Assembly (NCBI GenBank): GCA_964036045.1 | Contig: OZ038378.1 | Span: forward strand, 55,239,995 to 55,303,994 | Direction: 5' to 3' | Source of the DNA: Eutreptiella sp. 'Long Island Sound 2002' | Lineage: Eukaryota; Euglenozoa; Euglenophyceae; Eutreptiales; Eutreptiaceae | Length of the DNA: 64,000 nt | Shown: positions 10,700 to 22,896 of the stretch, in pieces | Numbering within the stretch: position 1 is the first letter of the stretch | How the letters are laid out: each line of letters opens with the position of its first letter | Notes under the pieces: model-generated | Database searches by the model: none | Seen by the model: only the letters and a program-made list of their open reading frames with translations | What the model was told of the DNA's origin: nothing | Translations under genes and position numbers: made by a program

Positions 10700-12243
10700 T
10701 TATTGATCCAGCTGAGCCGCCTGTCCAAATTCTTGTCGCGTACACAGCATGTGCGCATCGTGGACAAGGGGGCGGGGGTAATGTGGGGGTTTTGCGTAGC
10801 CTGGCTGTGGGACCAAGTAGAAGATTTCATGCGTAAAGAGAAGTTCACCCCTGCAGGCTGCACTGTGGACCAGTGGAACACCAAGATAGCTAGAGTGGTG
10901 AATGATATGAGCGTGCATTGTAACCCAAAAGGCAGGCTGTGCATCCTCTACGTTCTTGCCAAGGCAAAGTCCCTCCGCACCGGAAAATGGGTTTTCAGGG
11001 GTATGTCTGCATCCCCGGCGCCCGTTCTTAACGGACGGCAGCTCCGTTTGGCGGCCCGTTCCTTCACCTGCATGCTACGGTTGCTACAAAAAGAGATCAC
11101 GCACAATTTTCAGTGTGCCGACATTAAACAGGTGGCGGGGTGGTTCCGGTTCATTTCTCAAAAAGGTGCCCTGTCCCTGACCGAAATGGACTGCAAAAAA
11201 CAGTTCGATACCATAAACCCGCGTGCAATCCTGAGATCATTTAAGGAAGCATCAAGCTGGATATACAAAAAGCGTCGCTGGCGCCAGGTCAACCTGCAGT
11301 GGTCTGTCAGTAAAGAAAGTGCAAAACTGGACCGCGCCGGCCAGGCCACGAACACACGGTTTTGGTGTATCACCCATGACCTGCTGTCGCGCCTCCTAAA
11401 ATTTGAGCTCACTGAGAATAACATGTTACAGGCTGTAGGAACCCTCTGGAAAATGGAGGGCAGTATCCCGATGGGCGGCCCCTTCTCAGCCCAGAGCGCC
11501 GACCTCCACACCCTGTGGAAAATAAAGAGGGCGGGAAAGAAGCTGCGCGCCTGGGGGGAGCTCAATATTTCGACGAGGAATACATTTACTGGCAGCGTGG
11601 ACCCCTGTGGTTCAACCTCTGCCGGTTTCATGACAATATTTTGTTTGCCTCGAACCACAGGCCAGGGGCCCACACCAGTATCATCCAGAGATTCACTGAA
11701 ACCCTCTCCTGTGTTTGGGACCTTGAAGTCCTATGCCCATGCACCGATGGGGGAGATGATTGCTGCGTGGGTAACTGCCTGACCCAGACAGTTCAGGCCC
11801 TGAGTATCAGCATGACCGTTGGGGCAGGGGTAGGACTGAGCACGACCCACCCCTGAGCGCTGAAACCAGACTGGGATCTGCGGTTTGGAAAACCGCTGAT
11901 GACGCCAAGCCGGGCAGCACCGGAATATCTAAGCTGCATTTTCACAAGCAGCCTCACCAGTGCGGAGCCCTGGCTTGAGAGTTGGAGTGCGCAGATACTG
12001 TCTGCGTTGTCCTGGGTCCACGTAGCACGCGCCTGTGATTACAAGCGCATGGCTGTGATGCGCGCGATGCACAAGACGGTGCGCCGTGTGTACTCGGCAT
12101 CCCCATGGATGGCGGAGAACACTATGCGCGCGGTGTACGCGATAGCCCACCACCAGCCCTGCCCCCAGACAACCACAGCTGACAAACTACTGCACTGGCT
12201 TTTTCGAAATTCAGTGTGGGACTGCTGCAACTACACCGACTAG
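10700..12243 (+). pseudogene. Reverse transcriptase, frameshifted, motif C = FHDN
   Basis: The first frame (open from about 10,475, convincing from about 10,700) carries motif A as EMDCKKQFDTI (catalytic Asp at 11,189-11,191) and motif B as GSIPMGGPFSAQSADLHTLW. It is lost at a run of six G at 11,553-11,558. The continuation is in the next frame: YFDEEYIYW.., then motif C as CRFHDNILFAS (FHDN at 11,626-11,637), then VWDLEVLCPC. One in-frame TGA at 11,854-11,856 interrupts it before a last plausible segment ending at 12,243. The second Asp of the usual xxDD box is Asn. I cannot place it in a standard LINE, LTR, DIRS or Penelope clade. No endonuclease or RNase H was found beside it. It is probably an inactive retroelement, but a single-base error in the G run would explain the frameshift equally well. 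Confidence 0.7.
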
Positions 12244-12249
12244 GTGATC

Positions 12250-13380
12250 CCAACTGAATTACAACCGGAGGGTTACACCGGGACCTGGTGTTCCGACATA
12301 CACCTGCTCCGGGCACGCAGTGCCGCTTTTCAATCCGCCCTCCCCTTTGCCCTAACCTCTGTGTGTGTGCGGTTAGGTGGAAGCACCTAGCACAGGTTGC
12401 ATTTGTTTTGACGGGACAACACGACATCCTCCGTAGGTGAATATTACGGTCTGTCATGAACGCTGCTCGATTGTCAGGGCAGGTGAGGGAGTAGGGGCCT
12501 GATATGACACCATCCCGTGCAGCACATTGCCGCGTTTCCTGACAGACCGAAAGACGTCTAGGACAGCTCTGCTGTCCTTGAGGAGTTTTCTTTCACCGCT
12601 TTTCTTGTTCTGTTCTTGTTTTTGCGGTTCTCATTGTGTGTGTGTGTCCTATGGATTTGGGGCAGGGGGGGGGTGCAATGCGGATATGTTGACCACTGTC
12701 TGCATCACATTCAGGGGATTAATGAAACACCTCTTTGGTATGTGTACTGTAAGGTCAGGCCATTGGGCTTTTGGTTTAAATAGGCGTGACCTTTGGGATT
12801 CTTGTTTGAGTCGGCATGATCGGACCAGATTGAGTTGGATGGATGAAATGCAACTCGCCGGCACCATGTGGTGCTCGCAAGTTGTGGGTACGGTAAAAGG
12901 TAGAAACTTGCCGGGCGAGGGTTTCTGCTCTGAGGGGGAAACCGCCCACCAGCCCAAACCAAGGACAAGCGGCTCCAACCCCCCACACACTTAGGTTTAA
13001 CAGCCCCCGGGAAACCGTGTAGCTTTGCAATCATGGTCCGGCTAGGGCACTTGCTCCGTTCGAGCGTGGGCTCTCGCACCTGGGTCCCAAAAGGACTCCC
13101 CCATCCCACCAGCCTAGGGCCTTTGGCTCGACTGCGATGGTGGGCTCCCCTTACTCTGCCTCTTGTGGCAGTTGGGGGAGTGGGGTGTCGTGGTGTCTTG
13201 CAGCCACTGGCAAGACACAACAACCCAAAACTCATAGCACCACCCATCAGGTGCACAAACAAAGGAGCCGGGAGACTTGGGGAACATGTTATATTACTTT
13301 GACAGGGTCCATTGCAGCATTGGTCTATTGATACTATCAGGTATTGTTGGTTCTAGTGGTATTCTTTTCTGTTGGCACGT
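12250..13380. other. No recognisable gene
   Basis: Short frames on both strands have no motif. A G run lies at about 12,666-12,674. Confidence 0.4.
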
Positions 13381-13384
13381 TTTA

Positions 13385-13880
13385 GCCTTCCAAAACAAAC
13401 TAGGGTTGGCGCTGGGACGGAAACCCTTAGGGTCAACAAAGCTCGGCGGCTTTGTTTTGTTTCAGTGAAACATGGTCTTTTTTTTGGCGCCAGCCCCATG
13501 AATCTAAGATTGCATCTTGTTGCTTTGCACGGATGTGTGGATGCACTTGTGGGTACAGGACTCTGTATCTAGGTGCGGTATTGGTAACCGCAGGAAACAA
13601 ACCCGGTTTGGCGCTAGGATGGGAACCTTGTGGTGCTTTGTTTTCATGAAAATTTCATTGTCCTAGAGCTATGTTGGAAATCCATGACAGCTCCTCCACC
13701 AACCACTCCAAAAATAAGCCCTTGTCCTAGCACAAGGGCTTGCAATTTATGACACCGTTTTTTTTTTTGCGGTGCCAGCGCTGTAAAACACAATATTGGG
13801 TCTCAAGGCCCGGGAATAAGCCTGGGTTGGCCCTTGGATGAAAAGCATGGGTCAACAAAACCCAGCATTCCGTTTCGGTT
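13385..13880 (+). repeat. Degenerate tandem repeat, about 215-bp period
   Basis: Three diverged units begin near 13,390, 13,600 and 13,820. Each has a GGGTTGGCGCTGGGA-like start and an ACAAAG..TTTGTTTT segment. Two are followed by a T run leading into GGCGCCAGC or GGTGCCAGC. Confidence 0.5.
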
Positions 13881-14550
13881 CACCTCCGTTTACGGAGCCA
13901 CCGTTGTCGATTTTCTACGCATTCTCTTCCTCCTCATTTCCACAAAATCTGTGATGTTGGAGGCAGGTTTGTTTGCCGGTACTGAGGAGGCCGGTACCTA
14001 TGGTAGTACTACTCTAGGGTTCTCCGGTGGCTTGGGATCTGAAGGGACAGTTGCGAGAGGTCTCCCGGGCGATGGTTAGGAAGCCGCTTGTAGCTTTGGT
14101 TTGGGTGTGGGTTTGGGTTTAGGAAATGGCCTCACACCGTTTTGCTTGTGGGCGAGAAACATGTGCAATTTTTGCATCTATGCGGGCCGGGATTTGGGTC
14201 ACAGAAGCTGAGAAGTGGCAACACGCTTTGCTTCCTCTACTGGTAATTTGCCAAACACCGTTTGGCTCTCTTTTGCCAGATCCTCTTCCCGAGTCCCATC
14301 CCTTCCCACAATTGGAGATAGCAGGTTGCGGACCATTTCCACAACCACATCCTTTATAGTAGTATTAGAAGGCATGTCCCACCGATGTGCTGGGAAGATA
14401 AACTATTGTGGCCGCTCAGCCGCAGGTACACCCTCGGTGCTAGTGGCACCTGGACATAGTGGCACAAGGGTAGTGACCCATTTTGAATGCCCTCAAGTAC
14501 CCTTTTTACCCCGATGAACACCCGGGAAGGAAAGGATCGTGGCAAATGGG
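13881..14550. other. No recognisable feature
   Basis: A GGTTTGGGTGTGGGTTTGGG stretch lies near 14,098-14,118. No supported gene. Confidence 0.4.
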
Positions 14551-14554
14551 GGTC

Positions 14555-16830
14555 AACAATGGCTACATAACTCTTGCCATATGGGAGGTCCCCAATAAAA
14601 GGACAAAATCACACGTCGCTACATAACCCCTACCTCCTCGGCGTGCCCAAATGAGGGAGGAGTGGCTACATAACCCCTACCGTCTAGGGGTTCCCCACCA
14701 AGGGGACAACATCACAAGTCACTGCGTCATCCATGCCTTGTGGGGTCGCCCAAATGAGGGCGGAATGGCTACATAACCCCTACCGTCTGAGGGGTCCCCA
14801 ACAAGGGAACAAAATCAAAAGTGGCTACATCACCGTTGCCTTCTCGGGGTGCCCAAAAAAGGGCGGGATGGCTACGTAACCCGTACCATCTAGGGGGTCC
14901 TCAACAAGGGGACAAAATCAAACGTGGCTATGTCACCCTTACCTTCTCGGGGTGCCCAAAAGAGTGTGGAATAGCTACATAACCAGTGCTATCTAGGGGT
15001 CCCCAACAAGAGCAAGGGGACAAAGTTAGAAGTGGCTGCATTACACTTGCGTACTTGGGGTGCCCAAAAGAGGGCGGAATGCCTACATAACCCCTACCGT
15101 CCAAGGGGTTACCAACAAGGGGACAAAATCATAAGTGGCTACATCACCCGTGCCTTCTTGGGGTGCCCAAAAGAGGGCGGAATGTCTACATGACCCCTGC
15201 CGTCTGGGTGGTCCCCAAGAAGGGGACAAAATCAAAAGTGGCCACATCACCCCCGTGATCTCTGGGTGCCCAAAAGAGGGCGGAATGAGTACATAACCCC
15301 CGCTATCCAGGGAGTCCCCAACTGGTGGACAAAATCAGAAGTAGCTACATTACCGTCGCCTTCTCGGGTTGCCCAAATGAGGGCGGAATGTCTACCTAAC
15401 CCCTACTATTTGGCGGTCCCCAAAAAGGGGACACAATCAAAAGTGGCTACATTACTACTGCCTACTTGGGGTGTCCAAAAGAGGGGGGAGGGGTGGCTAC
15501 ATAACTCGTGCCATATGGGGGGTTCTCCAACAATGGGACAAAATCAAAAGTTGCTGCATCGCCCGTACCTTCTCGTGGTGCCCAAAAAGGGCGGAATGGC
15601 TACATAAACCCCACCGTCTAGGGGGTCCTCAACAAGGGGACAAAATCAAATGTGTCTACATCACCCCTGCCTTCTCAGGGTGCCCAAAAGAGGGCGGAAT
15701 GGCTTTATAACCCCTACCGTCTAGCGGGTCCTCAACAAGGGAACAAAATCAAATGTCGCTACATCACGCTTGACTTCTCGGGGTGCCCAAAAGAGGGCGG
15801 AACGGCTACATAACCCCTACCCTCCAAGGGGTTATCAACAAGGCGACAAAATCAGAAGTGGCTACATCACCTCTGCCTCCTCATGGTGCCAACAAGCGGG
15901 TACAGTGGCTACGTACGCCCTACTTTTCGGGGGTTCTTGAACAAGACGACAGAATGAGAAATGGGTCCATCACACCTGCCTTCTCGGGGTGCCCAAAAGA
16001 GGGCAGAATGGCTACATAAGCCTAAGGGGTTACCAACAATGGGACAAAATGTGAAGTGGCTACATCACCCTTGCCTTCTTGGCGGTGACCGAATGAGGGC
16101 GGAATGTCTACATAACCCCTACCATTTTGGGGTCCTCAACAAGGGGACAAAATCAAGAGTGGCTACATCATCCTTGCCTTATCGGGGTGCCCGAAAAAGG
16201 GCGGAATGGCTACATAGCCCCTACTGTGGGGCAAGTGTCCAACAAGGGGCAACATCAAACCGGGCTACATGACCCTTGCCTTCACGGGGTACCCAAAAGG
16301 GGGCAAAATGGCTACATAACCCGTGTCGTAAGTGGGGTCCCCAAAAAGGGGACAAAATCAAAAGTGGCTACGGCACCCGTGCCTTCTTGGGCTGCCCAAA
16401 AGAGGAGGGGAGATGGCTGCAAAACTCTTGCCATATGGGGGGTCTCCAACAAGGGGACAAAATCACACATCGCTACATCACCTGTGCCTTCTTGGGTTGC
16501 CCAAGTGGGGGCGCAATACATAAGACATACCGGCGGTGGGGTCCCCAACGAGGGGACAAAATCAAAACTGGCTCCATCATATTTGTCTTTTTGCTGTGCC
16601 CAAAAAGGGGCAACATGGCCTTGGTATCTAGGGGTCCCCAACAACGGGACAAAATCAAAAGTGGCTACATTAAACTTGCGTTCTAGGGTTGCTCAAAAGA
16701 GGGTGGAATGGCTACATAACCCCTACCGTCAAAGGGGTTACCGATAAGGGGACAAAATCAGAAGTGCCTACATCACGTGTGCCTTCTCACGTTCCCCGAA
16801 AGCGGGCGGAACGGCTACGTAACCCAGGTT
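14555..16830 (+). repeat. Dimeric satellite, 103-108 bp unit, forward array
   Basis: About 22 units. Each unit has two related halves. One is GGCTACATAACCCCTACCGT.. followed by CCAACAAGGGGACAAAATC. The other is GGCTACATCACCC..GCCTTCTCGGGGTG followed by CCAAAAGAGGGCGGAAT. Successive GGCTACAT landmarks at 14,664, 14,767, 14,870 and 14,972 give the period. Units are diverged by substitutions and small indels. Translations across it are artefacts. Confidence 0.95.
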
Positions 16831-17029
16831 TCCCCAGAAACCCCAGTTTGGCTCCACTGCCCCTCTTGTTCACAGTGTGCAGTCTAATTTTCATTTTATG
16901 ATGGGAACCAAAGCAGGAGCCATTGCCGCCACTCTGCTGGCCACATGAGGACTTTGTCCGCTGTACCAGTGATGTCAGGAGCTCCGGCTCTCCTGCGCGG
17001 CGATCGGCGGAAAAAGGATCCAAGTGCGC

Positions 17030-17431
17030 CAAACACACGCGGCCCTTCGGCAACAACGAGTGTCTCAGTTCTCGGCGTGGTGCGATGTCCCAGACCGTCA
17101 ACCCCGCCACACAGCAGGTGTTGGCCACTGTGCCAACGGTGGAAAAGGCCCATATGGACGATGAGGTGGCCCCGGCTGAGAGGGCCCTCTTCATGTGGCG
17201 CGACGTACCGGGGAGTACCCGCTACCACATGCTGTTGAAGCTCGCAAACCTCCTGGCCGAGGACCGAGACAACAGTAGCTTGCGGAATCGGACAGCGGGG
17301 ACAATGGCACGCTTGTCAGCGTAGCACGGAGAGTGGATGTGGACCTTGTGATCGAACTCTTCCGCTCCTTCTTCATAGGCTGGGCAGACAAGGACACCCC
17401 GGTCATGGAGGAGATCCAGCACCTGATGTAA
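17030..17431 (+). pseudogene. Aldehyde dehydrogenase N-terminal fragment
   Basis: The frame reads an FGNNECLSSRRGAMSQTVNPATQQV segment in two parts, matching the start of the ALDH fold (the usual F-I-N-x-E-x-V..NPAT..V pattern). It then reads AERALFMWRDVPGSTRYHML and LANLLAEDRDN, also typical. After a frameshift near 17,270 the family signature resumes: a degenerate LDNGKP region, then VDVDLVIELFRSFFIGWADK. It stops at TAA 17,429-17,431. The cofactor-binding and catalytic Cys regions are absent. About 115 residues of a protein normally near 500 are present, so this is a broken gene fragment, probably carried or captured. No introns are evident, so a retrocopy is possible. Confidence 0.7.
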
Positions 17432-20085
17432 TACGCGTGGCACACCGAGAACACCTCTGGTATGGGGCCTACCGCATGGGAAACAGCTGTGACCACCTTG
17501 ATAGAGCAGGATAACAAGTATCTGATCTACATCAGCAGGCACTTTGGTGGGCATGTTGTGGAGCGACACGTGCGGTACCCCGACAACATCGCCAACATCA
17601 CCACGCCACGGACCCTAGAGGCTCGGTGCTTTCCCCTTAACAGAGATGTCACTGGGTCGGATGCCGCCTTTGCTGCCCCCCCCCCCCCCCCCCGCGCATG
17701 TCATGGGCGCCGACGATGCCTTCAATGCCTCACCCAATGGCCCTAGCTGCCACCGACATCCCGCTCACGGATCGGATTCCGATGTTGCTGCGACCAGTCC
17801 AGCCATTGCTCGGGTGCTGACTAGAGGCACCTTCAGCCCGATCGGTCATGAGGCAATGGCCCCGTGTGCACATCACCGCCACCCCCGTGCACCCCGGCGC
17901 ACGAAGTTCTGCCGCCTGCCGCCTCCGCCTCCCCCGCAAGCGCCCCCACTTCAGCCACCTATGCCAGCACCACTACCGCCAACCCCTTCACCCGTGCCAC
18001 TGCCGATCAGGCCGCCTCACTGGTCCCCAACTGAGACCCGCGTGCGAAGCGCTTTGCCGTGTGGGTGCGGGGCCTGGACGGGCACCTACTCCCCCATGAA
18101 GGCTTCCAGAGTGTGAAGTGTATGATCAAGCTCAAGCTGAAATCCCCCTGGAAACACCAGCGCCTGCTGCACGGCAATGTGCAGCTAGAGAACAGCCGCC
18201 CCGTTGCCCATTACGACTTGAAGAGGAACACCCCGATTAGCCTCGTGCTCTCTATGCACGGCCAAACCCCTGATGGCTCGAAGTTCGCGCCTACCTGTTT
18301 GCAAGCCGCACCCGAAACTTCTGTCAACAGGGTTTACGAGGCTGCCACATACCTGGCTCTGCAGCAGGGGCAGCGCCACAGAGAAGCCGCACAAGGGCTT
18401 CAACAGTGCTGGCAGCGGCTCTAGGCACTGGCTCTGGAGGCCGAGGCGCACCACCCAGCGGAGCTGTGTGACCGTTCTTAGACCCCAGAGGCGAAAATGC
18501 GCTGGGCGGCCCGCTTCAGCAACAACGCCAAATACAACCTTTGTCATCTCAGCAGACGAGGAACGGGAATACAATAGCCTGGCGGGTGCACCTGGGTTGA
18601 GGAGTCACTGAAGGGCACAGTGAGGACCCGGCGCCACCACTGGACGCACGATATGCAAACGCGACGATTGGGGACACCCCCAATACCGGGAGCGGCCCCG
18701 GCAGCGCCGGCGTCGGGGCCGGACACTGCACATGCGCCGGCAGCCAATGCGGTGATGTGTAGGGTGCAGCAGGATCTGGCGATGGGGACCCCGCGGCTCA
18801 TCTTGGACTTGGCCGTCATGGACGGAGAACCAGCGGACATCGGGCACACATCCTTCCACCACGGCTGCACCGACGGAAATGCAGCAGCCACGGTGACGAG
18901 CGGTACCGGGACAGGGGCACAAGGCACGGCGAGCCATGGAGCTGAACACACGCATGGGCACCAACTCTTCGTGCGAGTCGAGGCGGGGCGTACCATCACA
19001 GTTTGTGTTCGCTCCTAGGACGTCCGAGTACACGACGTCCATGTGCAGATCCACAGCAAAGTCCGCACCCAAGCCCATTGGCACAGGCTGTTGTTCGCGG
19101 CGAAGCCGCTGGCGCGGGGACTGCACCTTGTCGGACTATGGCATCGGGGAGGGATCCAGTGTAGAAATCCCCAGCCGCCTATGTGGCGGAATGCCAGCAA
19201 AGGGCGACACCAGGAACGGGGACGCCACCATGACGCCCGCGGAGAGCGCCCACAACGTTGCCGTGGCTCCCAACTCCTCCCTGCTTGCATGGGCAAAATG
19301 GGTACAGGGCCCATACCAGGCCCTACTCAAGAGTGTCCATCTCGAACAGCAAGTCGATGAGTGGGAGCGTGGCTTCCTCGAGGCCCTCACAGAGCAAGAG
19401 GTGCCCGAGGGGGCGGTGGCGGCCATGACGACGCGGGCGGGCTTGGCCCCCGACATGGAGGAGGCCACGTGTGCCATGGCGGCATACAAAGGAGGACGCC
19501 ACCTGCAGCCCAACTTCATCGCCGGGGTTTTCTTCCGCGTGCATAGCAAGGCCGCATATGAGAGCACAACAGCCCCGGGCCCATGGGCGGGGCCCGTACA
19601 GCCACACCCGACTGTGCTGCAATGGGCACGCTAGGTGGCAAGCCCGTACGCCGTCATTGCGGGTCGTAGCATGTATGCGCAGGACCTGGACTCTTGGGAG
19701 GTCGACTTCGAGGAGTTTGTGATGGAAGTCGAGGCCACGACAAGGGAGCACTCGTAGCGGCTGCGGGTCTGGAACTTGATAGGATAGTGGCAGTGCGTCC
19801 CTTGGCCGCTTACGCCGCTTGCAAATGCCTCCGACTCGACCTCCGCGAGCTCCGCGAGCTCCGCTTCACGGGCATCCCGACCCGGACACCACCTCCAACG
19901 CACACCAGCCCAGCACCGCAAGCACGCATGGGACTGACTAGAGTGCGATATTGCTGCAGCTTCTCCATCAACAGCAAGGGTGAGCATGGGCACGTCTTGC
20001 AGCAATGGGAGAATGCTGCTGAGCCTTGGTCCCTTCATGGACATGCGAATGGCCGCCTTGCTTAGGGCATTACGCAGCACGGCCA
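17432..20085 (+). pseudogene. Decayed coding stretch of unknown identity
   Basis: Plus-strand segments with protein-like composition alternate between frames and are broken by stops: about 17,450-17,690, 18,060-18,425 (AHYDLKRNTPISLVLSMHGQ), 18,480-18,560, 18,620-19,015 and 19,230-19,760 (SLLAWAKWVQGPYQALLK, then DMEEATCAMAAYKGGR). I recognise no family; a retroelement gag-like or structural protein is possible. A run of C at 17,678-17,693 lies inside it. Orientation is opposite to the RT-RNase H remnant at 21.7-22.9 kb, so the two are not obviously one element. Confidence 0.3.
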
Positions 20086-21343
20086 AAGCGCCTTGCTGAT
20101 CCGGTTCGGTCCACCGGTGGCGGTGTCAGTGGCATGGGTCCTGGTTGCCATTGGGGGAATCTCGCCCCTTTCCGAGGTGCGAGGAGGTCATAGCCAAAAA
20201 TTTGGGCATGGTCTTACCGTGGCTGAGTGTCAGCGGGATGCTCACTAGGTCCCGTGGTCGCGGATGCGTGAGCAAGTGGCGGAGGTGCCGGTCGTACAGT
20301 GCGGTGTGGGGCCGGGTTGTCCCCTGTGAGCACGTGCGGTGGTTTTTCCCGGCGTTCCGTTGCTGGTGGCTAAGGCTTGGGCAGTCAGGATGTGGTGGTG
20401 GGGTCAGCGGGTTCCCCGCCGGCAGCATGGATTATGGCCACCAGGTCCAGCCTCTTTCGTGGGTGAGACGCACCAGGGGGTTTGTCGGGGTGGGCTGGGA
20501 CGGGGTGTGGAGCCGGCCTGCTTTGCTTCGACGTTGCTTCTTCGCGCGACCCCGCTTCCGTGTTGTCGATGGGCATGTCGTCAGTGCCGGGGTCTGCACA
20601 CGGCTAGGAGTGCCCGGCGCGGTTAGTCCTATGGATGAATGCGTGTGGTAGAGCCTTGGAGGCGGTGACCCATGCTGGGGGGTGCAGAAGAGGTAGCGGT
20701 CAACGTCCGGTTGAGAGTTTCGGTGGGCTGCTACAGTATCTGCTGGTGGTGCCAGGTGTGCATCTCGACTGGGTGGATTGCGCGTAACCTAGTCAATGCC
20801 TGGGGCAACATCGTATCCGTTGGCTGAGCTGCTGCCCGTGGCTGCTGTAGCGTGGCCGGTGAGATGTGGGCTGGTGCCTGCATCGACCAATGTGGTCTCA
20901 GTGATTGGCTGCATCGTCCCACCGGGCCCGGGATTCTTTGCGGCCGATCGCAGGTCGTCAGTGTCACGTTGTGCACGTTCAGGAGGCGCGCAATCTGCCG
21001 CACCACGCGGTGCAGTATGGCGCTTGTGGGTGTCCGTCACTCACTTCACGGAACCGCTGCATTTTGTGGCGGGTCACCTGCTTGGGACTGCGACTGGGGG
21101 CTCGGGGAGCACTGGGCATCATGATCCACGGACTGCTCCCCTCGGCTGCACGAATCATCCTCTGGGGGTGTGTGTTGCCGACCACACACGCCGGCGGGGG
21201 GGCCCGGTGCGGCGCCTGAGCTGAGGCAGGCGCCCACGCTTCTCGTGCCCACAGGTCTCGCGTGCAAATAAGGTCATGGACAAGGTCCATTGGCGGGGAC
21301 CCTGTGAACCGCGCAGGGAGGGGTAAGCACATCGGTTCCAAGA
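20086..21343. other. No recognisable feature
   Basis: GC-rich, with overlapping frames on both strands and no motif. Ends at a small block of satellite. Confidence 0.4.
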
Positions 21344-21359
21344 GTGCCCATGTCGGGAG

Positions 21360-21445
21360 GGGGGTGGTATCCTCTTGGGGATGCTCAAATGAGGGCGGGA
21401 TGTCTACATAACCCATACCATCGGGGGGTCCTCAACAAGGGGAGA
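21360..21445 (+). repeat. Satellite, last forward unit before inversion
   Basis: GCTCAAATGAGGGCGG..GTCTACATAACCCATACC..CCTCAACAAGGGGA is one unit of the 104-bp satellite in the same orientation as the 14.6-16.8 kb array. Confidence 0.85.
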
Positions 21446-21660
21446 TATGGGTTATGCAGCCATTTCCGATTTTGTCGTCTTGCTGAAAACCCCCTAAAAG
21501 GGAGTGCTTACGTAGCTACTTTGCCCACTTTTGGGCACCCCCAAGAAGGCACGGGTGATGTAGCCACTTCTCATTTTGCCCCTAGATGGCAGGGGTTAGG
21601 TAGACATCCAGCCCTCCTTTGGGCAACGCCAAGAAGGCAAGGGTGATGTACCCATTTTGG
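21446..21660 (-). repeat. Satellite, inverted orientation
   Basis: From about 21,446 the sequence reads the complement of the same satellite (GGGTTATGCAGCCATTTCC..GGGCACCCCCAAGAAGGCAC..GTGATGTAGCCACTTC), about two units. Confidence 0.85.
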
Positions 21661-21664
21661 ATTT

Positions 21665-22896
21665 TCTGATTACAGTTCGAGGCGACCAAGCTGATGCGCA
21701 TCCTTATGTGGGACCAGCGGAGGGCGTGCGTGATGCGCCTCAGGAGCCGAGCGCGCGCCCGGCTGGCTTTTATTCCGGATGGTGGACTGGATGGTTGACA
21801 TGTTGTCGGCGACCAGGTGAAGCCGAGTCAGCCCTTCGTAAGCAGCCGTCTTGGTGGCCATTTCAATTGCTGTGAGCTCATCCCCCTGTTGGGTGGTGAC
21901 CCATGGTGGTAGTCTCCAGATGCGCATGCCACGGGCAGGGGTGCGAAGTGCTGTAGTCCAACGGGAGTCGTCGTATGCCGCGTCAACGTGCCAAGTATCC
22001 TCTGCTGGGCTCAGAGTTGGCGGCGCTTTCCACAGTGTGACAGCAAGGCCAAGCGCTTTCATGAGCCTGCGCAAGACTGCCGGCGGGGTATACTTGGATT
22101 GCTTGGGGGCCTAGTTAAGCCACACATGGGCCCCACTTAGGAAGGGCAAGGCCCCATGCCCAGGCCAGGAGGCCCAAACCAGTTTACCGCAAAGGCGGCG
22201 CATAGTGCGCCGGTCATACCCCTTTGTGGCTAGCTTCACCCACATGGTTGTGGCCGTGGCCATGTATTTTGCGGATTGTATCAAGGAGTATCGGCTGCCA
22301 TCCAAGTGCCTTCCCATCCACGTAATGTTGGCGGTGCGCTCCACCTGGGACTTGGCACTCATGACCCCACCCGCAGCGCGCAGCTCATCCCTGAGCAGAC
22401 GGGTTGCGAGCCGAAGGCGTTCCCCGTCCACATAGATGAGCAAGACATCGTCAACATATTGGATGACGGTCACGTCCCCAGGAAAACGAAGGGTGAGGTA
22501 AGCCGCGAGCACTTCTACCGCCATGCTCGAACTGCCCGTCCAGCCGAAAGGCAGGCTTGGGATGGCGTACGTGACACCACGCAGCCGGAAGCGGAAGCTG
22601 GTACAGTGTTCAGGCCCGAGTAGTACGGACCAAAACATGTTAGAGACGACAAGTTGGTAAAGTACGCCTTGATGTTACGTCCCCTCAAGAGCTCAAGGAG
22701 GGTTGCCGGTTGTGCCACGGTGGGAAATTCGAAAGGTTGTGCCGGGTCCCCCAAGAGCACACTGAGGAGGCGGAGGTCAGCGATCAACGCCCCCTTTTCC
22801 TGCGACCTTGGTTTGGGAAAAGCGCGCATGTTAGCAGCCGCCGTGTGGTGACAACCAATCAACAGGCCATCGTTGTGCATGGCGTGGACCAATACA
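21665..22896 (-). pseudogene. RT-RNase H of a DIRS- or LTR-type retroelement, dead
   Basis: Reading leftward: RAFPKPRSQEKGALIADLR is the RT fingers motif, then KAYFTNLS is motif A with Asn in place of the catalytic Asp (22,653-22,655). A one-base shift follows, then MFWSVLLGPEH, then LPFGWTGSSS (motif B), then VIQYVDDVLLI (motif C, YVDD at 22,447-22,458), then the RT thumb with LCGKLVWASWP. RNase H follows in another frame: WHVDAAYDD, then GDELTAIEMATKTAA, then LHLVADNMSTIQ, giving the D-E-D acids in order. The PFGW motif and the GKLxWA-RNase H arrangement point to DIRS-like or chromovirus-like elements rather than LINEs; I cannot decide. It is inactive: changed motif A plus at least two frameshifts. 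The same frame extends upstream to about 23,470 after one stop. Confidence 0.75.
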
